Source: CALANV01 sp036381615 | GTDB taxonomy: Bacteria; Pseudomonadota; Alphaproteobacteria; CACIAM-22H2 | Length of the DNA stretch: 64,000 bases | Assembly (NCBI GenBank): GCA_036381615.1 | Contig: DASVCL010000003.1 | Coordinates: 34,988-98,987 of the forward strand | Reading direction: 5' to 3' | Shown: positions 1-8,544 of the stretch, piece by piece | How positions within the stretch are numbered: the first letter of the stretch is position 1 | How the letters are laid out: every line of letters begins with the position of its first letter | Notes under the pieces: generated by a model | The model's input: only the letters and a program-made list of their open reading frames with translations | Databases searched by the model: none | What the model was told of the DNA's origin: nothing | Translations under genes and position numbers: made by a program

Positions 1-1357
1 CAAAATGCTGATAGGGACCCGACGATATGCCGAACCAGGCATCATTGGTCAGATTGAGAAGCCAGCCCGGACGCTCGTCGGGAGCCGTCACCGCACCCGG
101 AAAGATCGCCTCGTAGCAAATCAGCGGGCTCGCGTCGGGCAAGCCGGGTAGCCGGACGGTCCGCGGTCCCGGCCCGGACGAGAAATCGATCGTGCCGGCC
201 GTGATTTTCGCAAACCCCAGGATACTGCGAAGCGGAACGTATTCGCCGAACGGGACGAGGTGGAACTTGTCATAAGAGGCGACGATCTCGCCGCTGCCGT
301 CGACGGCATGCAGGCTGTTCCACAGGCGGATTTCGCCGCCCGCATGCCGCTCGACGCGCGGCGCCCCCGTGATCAGAAGACCGCCGGTGGGCGTGAAGGC
401 GGCGAGCGCCTGCCTGAGCGCCGCGTTGTCGGTGAGCGAGAACGGCGTCGCCGTCTCGGGCCAGATGATGTGCGTGCGCCCTTCAAATCCAGGCCCGCGG
501 GTAAGCACCATCGTGTGTCTCAGGTGCCGCTCCTTGAGAACAGGATCCCATTTCAGCGACTGGGGAATGTTGGGCTGCACCAGACGCAGATGGACGCCGG
601 GAACGACGCCTGCATCGGACTGGCTCAGCCGGACGGCGCCGCCGACGGCGATCGCCACGAACAGCACCATACCGATCATCGTCGGCGCCCAGCGGCGGCG
701 TGGACCGCGCCCGGCGATCGTCGCCGGCAACGCGCAGAGGGCCACGGTCACGAGGCCGAGCCCGTAGAGTCCGACCAGGGCAGCGGCCTGCGCGACCATC
801 GGGGTTTCGGTCCAGACGGTCCCGATCAGGTTCCAGGGAAAGCCGGTCAGCACATGGCCGCGCAGCCACTCTGCTGCGGTCCAGGCGACGGCGAAGACGA
901 GAATCCGCGACCAGTCCGCCGCCCTGGCGAGATGAAGCCCGACGGTCGCAAATGCCGGAAATATCGCGAGACCGGCGGAAAGCCCGAGGACCGCGAAGGG
1001 GATCATCCAGCCGAACTGGACGGGGTCGACCAGCAAGGCATGCGCGATCCAGTAAAGCCCGGTCGAAAAATGACCGAGGCCGAACCACCAACCGATCTCG
1101 AAGGCGCGGCGGACGGCGCGCCGCCCCGTCTCTTCGATGCCGTCGACCAGCCACACGAGACCGGTGAGCGCGACGACCGCCGCGGGAAGAAGATGTATAG
1201 GCGGCAAAGCGGTGGTCGCGATGGCCCCCAGCAAGACGGCGAGACCGGCACGGCGCCAGCCCGCCAGGCCGCGGACGGATGCCGCCAGGCGATCGATCAG
1301 GCCCGTAGCCGGACCGGCGCTGCGGTCGGCGGATTTCGGATTCGGCGCGGGGCTCAC
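1..1357 (-). CDS. lnt: Apolipoprotein N-acyltransferase, 3' end beyond window
   Basis: Inner-membrane enzyme that N-acylates the terminal cysteine of apolipoproteins, the last step of lipoprotein maturation. About 452 residues are visible and the C-terminus runs off the left edge. The N-terminal half is hydrophobic and includes GWWFGLGHFSTGLYWI, typical of Lnt membrane segments. The periplasmic nitrilase domain shows the catalytic triad in order: Glu in WPETATPF (about residue 301), Lys in YDKFHLVPFGEY (about 364) and Cys in ICYEAIFP (about 414), then NLTNDAWFG. The spacing is close to that of E. coli Lnt. I chose a GTG start four bases after the corC stop; no ATG lies nearby. It is the last visible gene of the miaB-phoH-ybeY-corC-lnt run. 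Confidence 0.95.
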   Translation of the reverse strand, partial: MSPAPNPKSADRSAGPATGLIDRLAASVRGLAGWRRAGLAVLLGAIATTALPPIHLLPAAVVALTGLVWLVDGIEETGRRAVRRAFEIGWWFGLGHFSTGLYWIAHALLVDPVQFGWMIPFAVLGLSAGLAIFPAFATVGLHLARAADWSRILVFAVAWTAAEWLRGHVLTGFPWNLIGTVWTETPMVAQAAALVGLYGLGLVTVALCALPATIAGRGPRRRWAPTMIGMVLFVAIAVGGAVRLSQSDAGVVPGVHLRLVQPNIPQSLKWDPVLKERHLRHTMVLTRGPGFEGRTHIIWPETATPFSLTDNAALRQALAAFTPTGGLLITGAPRVERHAGGEIRLWNSLHAVDGSGEIVASYDKFHLVPFGEYVPLRSILGFAKITAGTIDFSSGPGPRTVRLPGLPDASPLICYEAIFPGAVTAPDERPGWLLNLTNDAWFGISSGPYQHF

Positions 1358-1361
1358 GCGT

Positions 1362-2243
1362 CTAGGCCTGATCCGGCGCGTCGGACCTGGCCGGGCGGAT
1401 GCGCAGACGTTTCAGCCGCCGCGGGTCCGCCTCCAGCACCTCGAATTCGAATCCCGATCCGTGCGAAATGATTTCGCCGCGGGCCGGCAGGTAGCCGGCC
1501 CGGGCGACGACGAGGCCGCCCAAGGTATCTATATCCTGCTCGCGTTCCTCTTCGCGCAGGATCGGCCCGACCCGTTCCTCGAAGTCCTGGATGGGCAGGC
1601 GCGCATCGACGATGAAAGTCCCGTCGGCCTGCGGAATCAGGCGCGGTCCGTCGTCGACGTCGTGTTCGTCCTCGATCTCGCCGACGATCTCCTCCACGAG
1701 ATCTTCGATCGTGACCAGCCCGTCGACCCCGCCGTATTCGTCGACCACCAGGGCCATGTGCAGGCGCGTCTTGCGCATCTCGAGCAGGAGATCGAGAACC
1801 CGCATCGACGGCGCCACGAACAGGACCTTGCGAACGATGTCCTCGAGCCGGAAATCCTTCTCGCGTCCCCAGTAGGCGAGAACGTCCTTGATGTGGACCA
1901 TGCCGAGCACATCGTCCAGGGATTCGCGAAAAACGGGCAGGCGCGAATGGGCCTCGCGCGTGATCACCTTCATGAGATGCGCGAACGAAACGTCGTGCGC
2001 GATGGCCACGATGTCGGCACGCGGCACCATCACGTCGTAGGCGGTAAGCTCGCGCAGCTTGAAGACATTGGCGATCAGGGTCCGTTCCTGCGTGCCGATC
2101 GGCGCCGGCGGCGTTTCGCCTTCCTCGATGATCTCCTCGATCGTGTCCCGCAGCATGGCTTCCGCCTCGCGGATGCGCAGACGATCGCGAATCCATTTGA
2201 GAATGCCCCCGGACGGCGCCGGTTCGGTCGTGGTTCGATTCAT
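1362..2243 (-). CDS. corC: CorC/HlyC-family CBS-domain protein
   Basis: A soluble 293-residue protein with two central CBS domains (roughly residues 65-190; ELTAYDVMVPRADIVAI opens the first, VVDEYGGVDGLVTIEDLVEE closes the second) and a C-terminal CorC_HlyC domain ending in EFEVLEADPRRLKRLRI. The short form lacks the membrane DUF21 part found in longer relatives. Family members are linked to Mg/Co efflux, but the biochemical role here is inferred from the family only. The start ATG overlaps the ybeY stop by four bases, so translation is probably coupled. The position between ybeY and lnt is the usual proteobacterial order. Confidence 0.92.
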   Translation of the reverse strand: MNRTTTEPAPSGGILKWIRDRLRIREAEAMLRDTIEEIIEEGETPPAPIGTQERTLIANVFKLRELTAYDVMVPRADIVAIAHDVSFAHLMKVITREAHSRLPVFRESLDDVLGMVHIKDVLAYWGREKDFRLEDIVRKVLFVAPSMRVLDLLLEMRKTRLHMALVVDEYGGVDGLVTIEDLVEEIVGEIEDEHDVDDGPRLIPQADGTFIVDARLPIQDFEERVGPILREEEREQDIDTLGGLVVARAGYLPARGEIISHGSGFEFEVLEADPRRLKRLRIRPARSDAPDQA

Positions 2244-2782
2244 GCCAGCTGCCTGGACTCCGCGTAAGGATCGGGTATGCCGAGCCCTTCCAGTATCCTG
2301 GTCTCGAGCGATTCCATGCGTTCGGCTTCCGCCGGCTGCTCGTGATCGTAGCCGAGCAGATGCAGGACGCCGTGAACGACGAGATGCGCGAGATGCGCGA
2401 ACGCGGTCTTGCCTTGGCCGGACGCTTCGCGAAGCACGGTCTCTCGCGCGATGACGACGTCGCCGAGCAGCACGGGCGCGCCGGGCGGCGTTGGTCCGCC
2501 GGAGGCCGGGAAGGACAGCACGTTCGTCGGCTTGTCCTTGCCCCGGAATTCCCGGTTCAGGCGCCGGACGATGTCGTCGTTGGCCAGATAGACGGTCAGC
2601 TCCGCGGGCCGCGGCGGTGCACCACCGGCAGCCAGGGCTGCCGCCGCTGCGGCGCGCGCGCACGCCCTGGCACGCGGCACGGACCGCCGCCACGCCAATG
2701 CGTCCTCGGCCTCGACCTGAACCACGATCCTGTATCCTGGCTGTCGCGGCGGGCCGGACGACCGCGACCGAAGCTTCATCAT
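2240..2782 (-). CDS. ybeY: Endoribonuclease YbeY (rRNA maturation factor)
   Basis: Zinc-dependent endoribonuclease involved in 16S rRNA 3' end processing and ribosome quality control. The 180-residue product has the family metal site HGVLHLLGYDH (H-x3-H-x5-H) near residue 135 and the upstream block NREFRGKDKPTNVLSFP. The ATG overlaps the phoH stop by four bases and the gene's own stop overlaps corC in the same way, so it sits in a tightly packed run. An alternative ATG one codon downstream is possible. The N-terminal 55 residues are alanine/arginine-rich and poorly conserved. Confidence 0.95.
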   Translation of the reverse strand: MMKLRSRSSGPPRQPGYRIVVQVEAEDALAWRRSVPRARACARAAAAAALAAGGAPPRPAELTVYLANDDIVRRLNREFRGKDKPTNVLSFPASGGPTPPGAPVLLGDVVIARETVLREASGQGKTAFAHLAHLVVHGVLHLLGYDHEQPAEAERMESLETRILEGLGIPDPYAESRQLA

Positions 2783-3801
2783 GTCGCGTCCGTCGGTCCC
2801 CGCCGGGCATCCCGGTCGCGGCTGCCGCGCGCATCATAGGCCCGCACGATCTCGGTGACGAGCGCGTGCCGGACAACGTCCTTTTCGGTGAACTGCACGA
2901 AGCCGATGCCGGCCACGTCGCGAAGCGTCTCGACCGCGTCGAGCAGACCCGATCGCGTTCCGCTCGGCAAATCGACCTGGCTCAGATCGCCGGTCACGGC
3001 CATCCGGCTGTTCTCGCCAAGCCGGGTCAGAAACATCTTCATCTGCACCGGGGTCGTGTTCTGCGCCTCGTCGAGGATCACGAACGAGTGGGCGAGCGTC
3101 CGACCGCGCATGAACGCGAGCGGGGCGATTTCGATCTCGCCGCTCGCCAACCGCTTCATCACCTGCTCGCCGGGCAGCATGTCGTGCAGCGCATCATAGA
3201 GCGGTCGCAGATACGGATCGACCTTCTCGCGCAAATCGCCCGGCAGGAAACCAAGCCGCTCGCCGGCCTCGACCGCCGGCCGCGACAGGATGATCCTGTC
3301 GACCTTGCCCGCGGTCAGCATCTGAACCGCGGCCGCGACGGCGAGATAGGTCTTGCCGGTCCCTGCCGGTCCCAGTCCGAACACGAGCTCGCGGTCACGC
3401 AGCGCCTTCAGATAGTCGGCCTGCGTGGCCGTGCGCGGCGTCACGTGACGCTTGCGCGTGCGGATCGTCAGGTCGCCCCTGTCGAACAGGTCCAGACTCT
3501 CGCCGGTCGTCTCGGCGGCCTCGGCCATGCGGACGGCGGCATCGACCTCGCCCATGTCGACATCGAGGCCGCGGCGCAGCCGGTCATAGAGCGCGAGAAG
3601 GGCATCTCGCGCCGCCTCGCGGCCCGAATGCGGTCCCTGGATCGCGATCCTGTTGCCGCGCGACGAGAGCCTGACACCGAGCTTCTGTTCGATGCGCGCC
3701 AGATACCGGTCGTGCTCGCCGAACAGAAGCGGCAACAAGGTGTTGTCGTCGAACTGAAGGAGAATCGGCGCGTCGGCGCGCGCTGGCGATTCCTGACTCA
3801 A
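2779..3801 (-). CDS. phoH: PhoH-family ATPase (PhoH-like protein)
   Basis: Cytoplasmic P-loop ATPase of the PhoH/PhoL family, usually found beside ybeY and thought to act in RNA metabolism. Visible motifs are Walker A GPAGTGKTYLAV, Walker B FVILDEAQNTTP and the downstream RMAVTGDLSQVDLP. The N-terminal part contains a KH-like region. No ATG or GTG fits the N-terminus. I chose a TTG at 3801 that overlaps the miaB TGA by two bases and has GAGG eight bases upstream, giving 340 residues, the normal length. An upstream start would lie inside miaB and add about 70 non-homologous, arginine-rich residues. Confidence 0.92.
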   Translation of the reverse strand: MSQESPARADAPILLQFDDNTLLPLLFGEHDRYLARIEQKLGVRLSSRGNRIAIQGPHSGREAARDALLALYDRLRRGLDVDMGEVDAAVRMAEAAETTGESLDLFDRGDLTIRTRKRHVTPRTATQADYLKALRDRELVFGLGPAGTGKTYLAVAAAVQMLTAGKVDRIILSRPAVEAGERLGFLPGDLREKVDPYLRPLYDALHDMLPGEQVMKRLASGEIEIAPLAFMRGRTLAHSFVILDEAQNTTPVQMKMFLTRLGENSRMAVTGDLSQVDLPSGTRSGLLDAVETLRDVAGIGFVQFTEKDVVRHALVTEIVRAYDARGSRDRDARRGPTDAT

Positions 3802-5180
3802 GCGGACATCCTCGCTGGGGCCGTTCCGTCCGACATTGCCGTGCCCGCCATGCTGTTGGCGTGCACGGCGTCGATACGGACGGGCACGATCCGGCCCAGC
3901 CAAGCGTCCGGACCGTTCACATGCACGGCCTGCATATAAGGGGATCGGCCGACGAGCTGGCCTTGGTAACGTCCGTGCCGCTCGAGCAGGACCGGAAGCG
4001 TGCGTCCGGCGCAAGCCTGATTGAACGCGTCCTGCTGCGCCCGCAGGAGGTCCTGCAGCCGCTGCAAGCGCTCTTCCTTCACCGGCTCGGGCACCTGCCC
4101 GTCCATGAGCGCGGCCGGCGTGCCGGGGCGTGCGCTGTACTTGAACGAGAACGCGCTGGCGTATCCGACGTCGCGGACCAGCGCGAGCGTCGCCTCGAAG
4201 TCCGCATCGGTCTCGCCCGGGAACCCGACGATGAAGTCGGAGGAAAGCGCAAGGTCCGGCCGCGCCGCACGGAGCCGGTCCACGATCCGACGGTAGTCGT
4301 CGGCGCTGTGCCCGCGATTCATGGCCGCCAGGATCCGATCGGATCCGGACTGGACCGGAAGATGGAGGAACGGCATGAGCTTTTCCTCCTCCGCGTGCGC
4401 GGCGATCAGGGCGTCGTCGACGTCTCGCGGATGCGACGTCGTGTAGCGGATGCGCTCGAGACCAGGAAGCGCCGCGAGACGACGGACAAGTTCGCCCAGA
4501 CCGATGCGGGTGCCGTCGGAATCAACGCCGCGATAGGCATTCACGTTCTGGCCGAGCAGCGTGACCTCGGCGGCGCCGCCGTCGACGAGGCGCTGCGCCT
4601 CCGCCAGGATCTCGCGGACGGGCCGTGAATACTCGGCGCCGCGCGTATACGGCACGACGCAGAACGTGCAGAACTTGTCGCACCCTTCCTGAATGGTGAG
4701 AAACGCGGCAGGTCCCTGGGGTGCGGCCGCCTCGGGCAGACTGTCGAATTTCGGCTCGACGGGAAAGTCGGTATCGAGCACCGCGCCGGCCCCGCGGCTC
4801 ACGCGGGCGACCATCTCGGGAAGGCGATGGTACGTCTGAGGGCCGAACACCATGTCGACGAATGGTGCGCGACGGACGATCTCCTCGCCTTCCGCCTGCG
4901 CGACGCAACCGGCAACCGCGATAAGGGCATTGCGGCGCTGCTTGATCGGCCGCAGGCGGCCGAGCTCGGAATAAACCTTTTCCGCCGCCTTCTCCCGGAT
5001 ATGGCAGGTGTTCAGAATGATGAGGTCCGCCTGATCGGGCAGCTCAACCGGACGATAGCCGAGCGGCGCCAGGACGTCCGCCATGCGAGCGGAGTCGTAG
5101 GCGTTCATCTGGCAGCCATATGTCTTGATAAAGAGGCCCTTCAAGCGCGCCGGTTGGCCTGGCGGCATATCAGTCATCAC
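3798..5180 (-). CDS. miaB: tRNA-2-methylthio-N6-dimethylallyladenosine synthase
   Basis: Radical-SAM methylthiotransferase that adds the 2-methylthio group to i6A37 of tRNAs. The 460-residue product contains the N-terminal UPF0004 domain (FIKTYGCQMNAYDS, then LNTCHIREKA with a third cluster cysteine in the AVAGCVAQAEG block). The radical-SAM motif CDKFCTFCVVPYTRG follows near residue 170 with the three 4Fe-4S cysteines. A C-terminal TRAM-like domain closes the protein. It is the 5' gene of the miaB-phoH-ybeY-corC-lnt run, 30 bases downstream of plsC, and may belong to the longer fur-olsB unit. Two consecutive ATGs leave the exact start uncertain by one codon. Confidence 0.96.
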   Translation of the reverse strand: MMTDMPPGQPARLKGLFIKTYGCQMNAYDSARMADVLAPLGYRPVELPDQADLIILNTCHIREKAAEKVYSELGRLRPIKQRRNALIAVAGCVAQAEGEEIVRRAPFVDMVFGPQTYHRLPEMVARVSRGAGAVLDTDFPVEPKFDSLPEAAAPQGPAAFLTIQEGCDKFCTFCVVPYTRGAEYSRPVREILAEAQRLVDGGAAEVTLLGQNVNAYRGVDSDGTRIGLGELVRRLAALPGLERIRYTTSHPRDVDDALIAAHAEEEKLMPFLHLPVQSGSDRILAAMNRGHSADDYRRIVDRLRAARPDLALSSDFIVGFPGETDADFEATLALVRDVGYASAFSFKYSARPGTPAALMDGQVPEPVKEERLQRLQDLLRAQQDAFNQACAGRTLPVLLERHGRYQGQLVGRSPYMQAVHVNGPDAWLGRIVPVRIDAVHANSMAGTAMSDGTAPARMSA

Positions 5181-5210
5181 GGCTGAAACGTAGCATCCCG
5201 TCCCCCTCTG

Positions 5211-6038
5211 TCAAGGCGAGGCCAGCGCAGCCGAAGCCGCGGCGACCGCGCACGATGCGTCGCGCCCGGCATTCGCCAGCGCCAAACCACGGGCGATCTC
5301 GCGTCCGCAATGCTCGGCAAGGCTCTTCCTGGACCCGAACTGGGCAAAGCTGACGGGCTCGTGGAAGTGCAGCGTCACGGTCAACCGGCCCAAGCCGAGC
5401 AACTGCCAGGCATGGGGCGCCAGATCCATGTCCCCATACCATGCCACGTAGGGGCGCCAGGAGCGGCCGAGCGGCATTTCGTCCAGACGCGTGTAGGCGA
5501 TCGTGACGGGCTGCACGACGACCGGCTGTCCCCCCACGTCATGCTCCGCGACGCTGAACAGCGAACTCTTGAACGGCTTGATGCGGTTGCCGTCGCCGCT
5601 GGTGCCCTCGGCGAACAGCACCAGATTATCGCCGCATGCCAATCGGCGCGCGACCTCGTCGCGCTCGCTCCGGACGCCGGCGGCGCGGCGATCCACGAAC
5701 ACGGTCTGCTGCAGCCGCGCAAGCCACCCGAAGAGCGGCCATCCCCTCACCTCGCGCTTGGCAATGAACGAGACCTCCAGGACCGAGCCGAGGACGGGAA
5801 TGTCCATATAGGAGACGTGGTTCGCGACGAACAGAGTGGGACGCGCGGTCGAGATCTTGCCGCGCACGTCGACGCGTATGCCGATCATGCGACAACAGAG
5901 GTTGTGATAGCGGCGCGGCAGCGTCGTCGCAATGCGCGACCCGACGGCCAGCGCGATCGCCTGCACCGGCATCAGCGGAAGCGTTATGGCCAAGTACGTC
6001 AGGATGCGCGCCAATGCGCGAGCCGGTGACCCCGTCAT
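5211..6038 (-). CDS. olsA: 1-acylglycerol-3-phosphate acyltransferase family, likely OlsA
   Basis: PlsC-fold membrane-associated acyltransferase of 275 residues. The acceptor motif NHVSYMD (H-x4-D) is near residue 73 and the second motif FAEGTSGDG near 143, followed by FKSSLF. One N-terminal hydrophobic segment (about residues 8-35) anchors it. On its own this would be called a generic lysophosphatidate acyltransferase. Five bases downstream of an OlsB-type N-acyltransferase, the second step of ornithine lipid synthesis (O-acylation of lyso-ornithine lipid) is the more specific inference. The alternative is PlsC, phosphatidate synthesis; OlsA of some species does both. Confidence 0.8.
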   Translation of the reverse strand: MTGSPARALARILTYLAITLPLMPVQAIALAVGSRIATTLPRRYHNLCCRMIGIRVDVRGKISTARPTLFVANHVSYMDIPVLGSVLEVSFIAKREVRGWPLFGWLARLQQTVFVDRRAAGVRSERDEVARRLACGDNLVLFAEGTSGDGNRIKPFKSSLFSVAEHDVGGQPVVVQPVTIAYTRLDEMPLGRSWRPYVAWYGDMDLAPHAWQLLGLGRLTVTLHFHEPVSFAQFGSRKSLAEHCGREIARGLALANAGRDASCAVAAASAALASP

Positions 6039-6043
6039 GACAC

Positions 6044-6922
6044 TCAGGATTCAGTACCGACGACCTGACGCTGATAATGATTGAAATACTTCTCGGTCAC
6101 GCGGTCGGTAACCACGATGATGCAGACATCGGTCGTATTGAACTGGTGATCGATGACGGCACCATTGCCGACGAGCCCGCCGAGGCGCAGATACCCCTTG
6201 ATCAGCGGCGGAAGTGCGGCGACGGCAGCACGGGCATCGAGCTGCGCCACGGCCGCCTCGGGATCGACATCGCCGCACGGCAGAATGTTCATGTCGACAT
6301 AGCGGTCGGGCAGTGCCTGCACGCGAAGCGAAGGCGGCGCCAGATGATAATGATAGAGATATGAAAGCGGGACGGCCAATGCCTGGGGATCGGTTCCAGG
6401 CAGGCTGGCGCAGCCGAACATCAGCTTGATGTCGTGCCGAAAAACATAGCTGGCGATGCCGCGCCAGAGCAGCTGCATGGTCGGGCGCGTGCGATACGCG
6501 GCATCGACGCAGGAGCGACCGAGCTCCAGAATCTCGCCGGGAAACGCAAGGAGCGGCGCGATATCGAATTCCGTCGCCGTGTAGAAGCCCGAGTGACCCA
6601 GCGCGACGCTCCGTCGAAGCAATCGATAGGTACCGACGACGGCTTCGGCGCCGGTGCCGCGATCGTGGTCGATGACGAGGAGATGGTCGCAGTACGCGTC
6701 GAAATCGTCGCGGTCACGCCGCGCCGCTGCCGTGCGCGCATCCGGCCGTGCCGACATTTCCTCGTAGAACACGCGATAACGCAGGGCCTGGGCCGCGTCG
6801 ATCTCCGCCTCGCTGTCCGCGATGCGGACCTCGAGCGTACCCGCGCGCAAGGCGCCGAACCCGGGGGCTGCGGCGACGCTGCTCTGCTTCGGATCGGTCG
6901 CGGTGCCGCGGCCGTGTGTCAT
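6044..6922 (-). CDS. olsB: L-ornithine N-alpha-acyltransferase (OlsB, GNAT fold)
   Basis: First enzyme of ornithine lipid synthesis, transferring a 3-hydroxyacyl chain from ACP to the alpha-amino group of ornithine. The 292-residue sequence carries the family blocks LRYRVFYEEM, DFDAYCDHLLV, GTYRLL, FYTATEFDIAPL, LELGRSCV, MFGCASLPGTDP, ALPPLIKGYLRLG and VIDHQFNTTDVCIIV. The family is often annotated only as hemolysin-like GNAT. The first 30 residues are variable. The ATG overlaps the fur stop by four bases and olsA follows after five, so the three genes are very likely one transcript. Confidence 0.88.
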   Translation of the reverse strand: MTHGRGTATDPKQSSVAAAPGFGALRAGTLEVRIADSEAEIDAAQALRYRVFYEEMSARPDARTAAARRDRDDFDAYCDHLLVIDHDRGTGAEAVVGTYRLLRRSVALGHSGFYTATEFDIAPLLAFPGEILELGRSCVDAAYRTRPTMQLLWRGIASYVFRHDIKLMFGCASLPGTDPQALAVPLSYLYHYHLAPPSLRVQALPDRYVDMNILPCGDVDPEAAVAQLDARAAVAALPPLIKGYLRLGGLVGNGAVIDHQFNTTDVCIIVVTDRVTEKYFNHYQRQVVGTES

Positions 6923-7383
6923 TGCCGCGCCGTTTTTCGGGCCGTACGCAGCGGTGTTCCATAAAGCTCGAGCCGATGCCCCACCAGCTCGTAGCCCAGC
7001 TCTCGCGCGATCTGCCGCTGCAACTCCTCGATTCGCTCGTTCTGGAACTCGATGACCCGCCCGGACTCGACATCGATCAGGTGATCATGATGCACCTCGG
7101 GCGCCTTCTCGTAGCGGGCCCGTCCGTCGCCGAATTCGTGCCGATTGAGGATTTGAGCCTCCTCAAGCAGCCGCACGGTCCGGTACACGGTCGCGATGCT
7201 GATATGCGGATCGATCTCCGTTGCGCGCCGATAGACCTGGTCCACGTCCGGATGATCGGTGGCCTCGGACAGCACCCGGGCTATAACCCGGCGCTGCCCG
7301 GTCATTTTCAGCCCCTTCTCGATGCACAGGCGCTCGAGCCGCGAGATCGGAGCGGGCGTCTTTTGCCGTTGGCGGATGCTCAT
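6919..7383 (-). CDS. fur: Fur-family transcriptional regulator (Fur/Mur)
   Basis: Metal-responsive repressor of 154 residues. An N-terminal winged helix includes GLKMTGQRRVIARVL and ISIATVYRTVRLLEE. The dimerisation domain has the metal-site block HHDHLIDVESGRVIEFQNE. No CxxC structural zinc pair is visible, as in other alphaproteobacterial Fur/Mur proteins, which respond to iron or manganese; which metal applies here cannot be decided. I start at the ATG of MSIRQRQK, because the upstream extension reads through non-homologous intergenic sequence. The stop overlaps the olsB start, so the regulator is probably translationally coupled to lipid synthesis genes. Confidence 0.93.
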   Translation of the reverse strand: MSIRQRQKTPAPISRLERLCIEKGLKMTGQRRVIARVLSEATDHPDVDQVYRRATEIDPHISIATVYRTVRLLEEAQILNRHEFGDGRARYEKAPEVHHDHLIDVESGRVIEFQNERIEELQRQIARELGYELVGHRLELYGTPLRTARKTARQ

Positions 7384-7461
7384 TAGCCAAAAGTATAGAC
7401 GAAAGCTTTGCGTCCGCCTACCCACGTGCGCACCGGGCGCACCCCCGGGGGCGGCCGGGGA

Positions 7462-7875
7462 TCAGCCGCGCCGGCGCTTGGCCTTCGTGCCCAGACCGAG
7501 CTCCCGCGCGAGCTGGCTGCGCTGCTTCGCATAGTTCGGGGCGACCATCGGGTAATCCGGCGGCAATCCCCAGCGCTCACGGTACTTGTCCGGCGTCATG
7601 TTGTAGGCCGTCTTCAAATGCCGCTTGAGCATTTTGAGCTTTTTGCCGTCCTCGAGACAGATGATGTAGTCCGGCGTCACGGACTTCTTGATCGGAACGG
7701 CCGGCTCCGGCCGCGGCGGCTCCTGCGTCCCCGTGCCGATCGTCGATAGCGTCTGGAAAACCTGCTGAATCAGCGCGGGGAGATCCGCCAGCGGCACGGT
7801 GTTGTTCGAAACGTGGGCGGCGACAATTTCCGCGGTGAGCGAAAGTACGTCCGGTTGCTTGGCTGCTTCGGGCAT
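7462..7875 (-). CDS. mucR: MucR/Ros-family transcriptional regulator
   Basis: Small DNA-binding regulator (137 residues) of the alphaproteobacterial MucR/Ros family, which controls exopolysaccharide, motility and virulence genes and behaves like an H-NS-type silencer. The family C-terminal block is clear: TPDYIICLEDGKKLKMLKRH, NMTPDKYRERWGLPPDYPMV and APNYAKQRSQLA. The Ros-type zinc site is degenerate: the first Cys (CLED) and first His (KRH) remain, Asp replaces the second Cys and Ala replaces a later His. Start is the ATG at 7875 with AGGTG upstream; a GTG two codons earlier is possible. Its upstream region is strikingly AT-rich. Confidence 0.93.
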   Translation of the reverse strand: MPEAAKQPDVLSLTAEIVAAHVSNNTVPLADLPALIQQVFQTLSTIGTGTQEPPRPEPAVPIKKSVTPDYIICLEDGKKLKMLKRHLKTAYNMTPDKYRERWGLPPDYPMVAPNYAKQRSQLARELGLGTKAKRRRG

Positions 7876-8040
7876 CCACACACCTGGTGTTCAGATTTAA
7901 ATAGTGCATATCCAATAGATCCGTGGAATGCAACAACAGAACTTTCCGCGTTTTTATTCAAAAGACAGAAGTTTGATAATCTTCGACAGACGCGCTGCCC
8001 GGCCAACCAGATCAAGACGGCCGCATCGTCCGCCGTTGGT
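7876..8040 (-). promoter_or_regulatory. AT-rich upstream region of mucR
   Basis: From about 7891 to 7980 I count roughly 33 % GC, against about 65-70 % around it, with several T-A steps and runs (TTTAAATA, TTTTTATT). MucR/Ros proteins bind AT-rich DNA containing TpA steps and commonly repress their own genes, so an autoregulatory operator plus promoter is the likely content. No single -10/-35 pair can be chosen confidently. Confidence 0.55.
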
Positions 8041-8544
8041 CTATCGCAGGTGCTGCAGCGGCGGCAGAAGCCGGCGAAGTGTCAGCGCGGTGACCGATCC
8101 GCCGTTCCGCGTTCGATAGTAGTCGGGGCGCTTGCCGACCATCGTAAAGTCGTGCGCCGCATAGAGCGCTTGCGCCGGCAGGTTGTCTTCCGCGACTTCG
8201 AGAAACAGGCGGCGCGCGCCCGATGCGGTGACATGCCGGGTGACTTGCGACAGAAGCATCGTCGCGATCCCCTGTCGTCGGAATCCCTCCAGCACGCCGA
8301 TCGAAAGCAGCTCGGCCTCATCGGCTGCCACGCGCGCGATGGCGAAACCGGCGGGCGTAACCTCGGCCCCGGCGCTCGCATCGGTCGGCGCAGCGAACGC
8401 GATCCAGGCCCGCACCCCCGGCGAGCTCAGCACCTCGAGCATGGATTGCGCCGACCAGCAATCCTCGAAGCAGCCGGCATGAAGAACGGCGAGAACGGGG
8501 ACGTCGGCGATGCCCGCCTCACGCAACTGCGCGCACGCGATCAT
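8041..8544 (-). CDS. rimI: Ribosomal-protein-alanine N-acetyltransferase RimI-like
   Basis: GNAT acetyltransferase of 167 residues, expected to acetylate the N-terminal alanine of ribosomal protein S18. The acetyl-CoA site is in LSIGVLEGFRRQGIATMLLS (the R-x-x-G-x-G/A type P-loop), followed by LFLEVAEDNLPAQALYAAHDF and a YYRTRNGG-like end typical of RimI. The start overlaps the tsaB stop by four bases. tsaB-rimI is a widespread pair, which supports the RimI name over a generic GNAT. Confidence 0.87.
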   Translation of the reverse strand: MIACAQLREAGIADVPVLAVLHAGCFEDCWSAQSMLEVLSSPGVRAWIAFAAPTDASAGAEVTPAGFAIARVAADEAELLSIGVLEGFRRQGIATMLLSQVTRHVTASGARRLFLEVAEDNLPAQALYAAHDFTMVGKRPDYYRTRNGGSVTALTLRRLLPPLQHLR

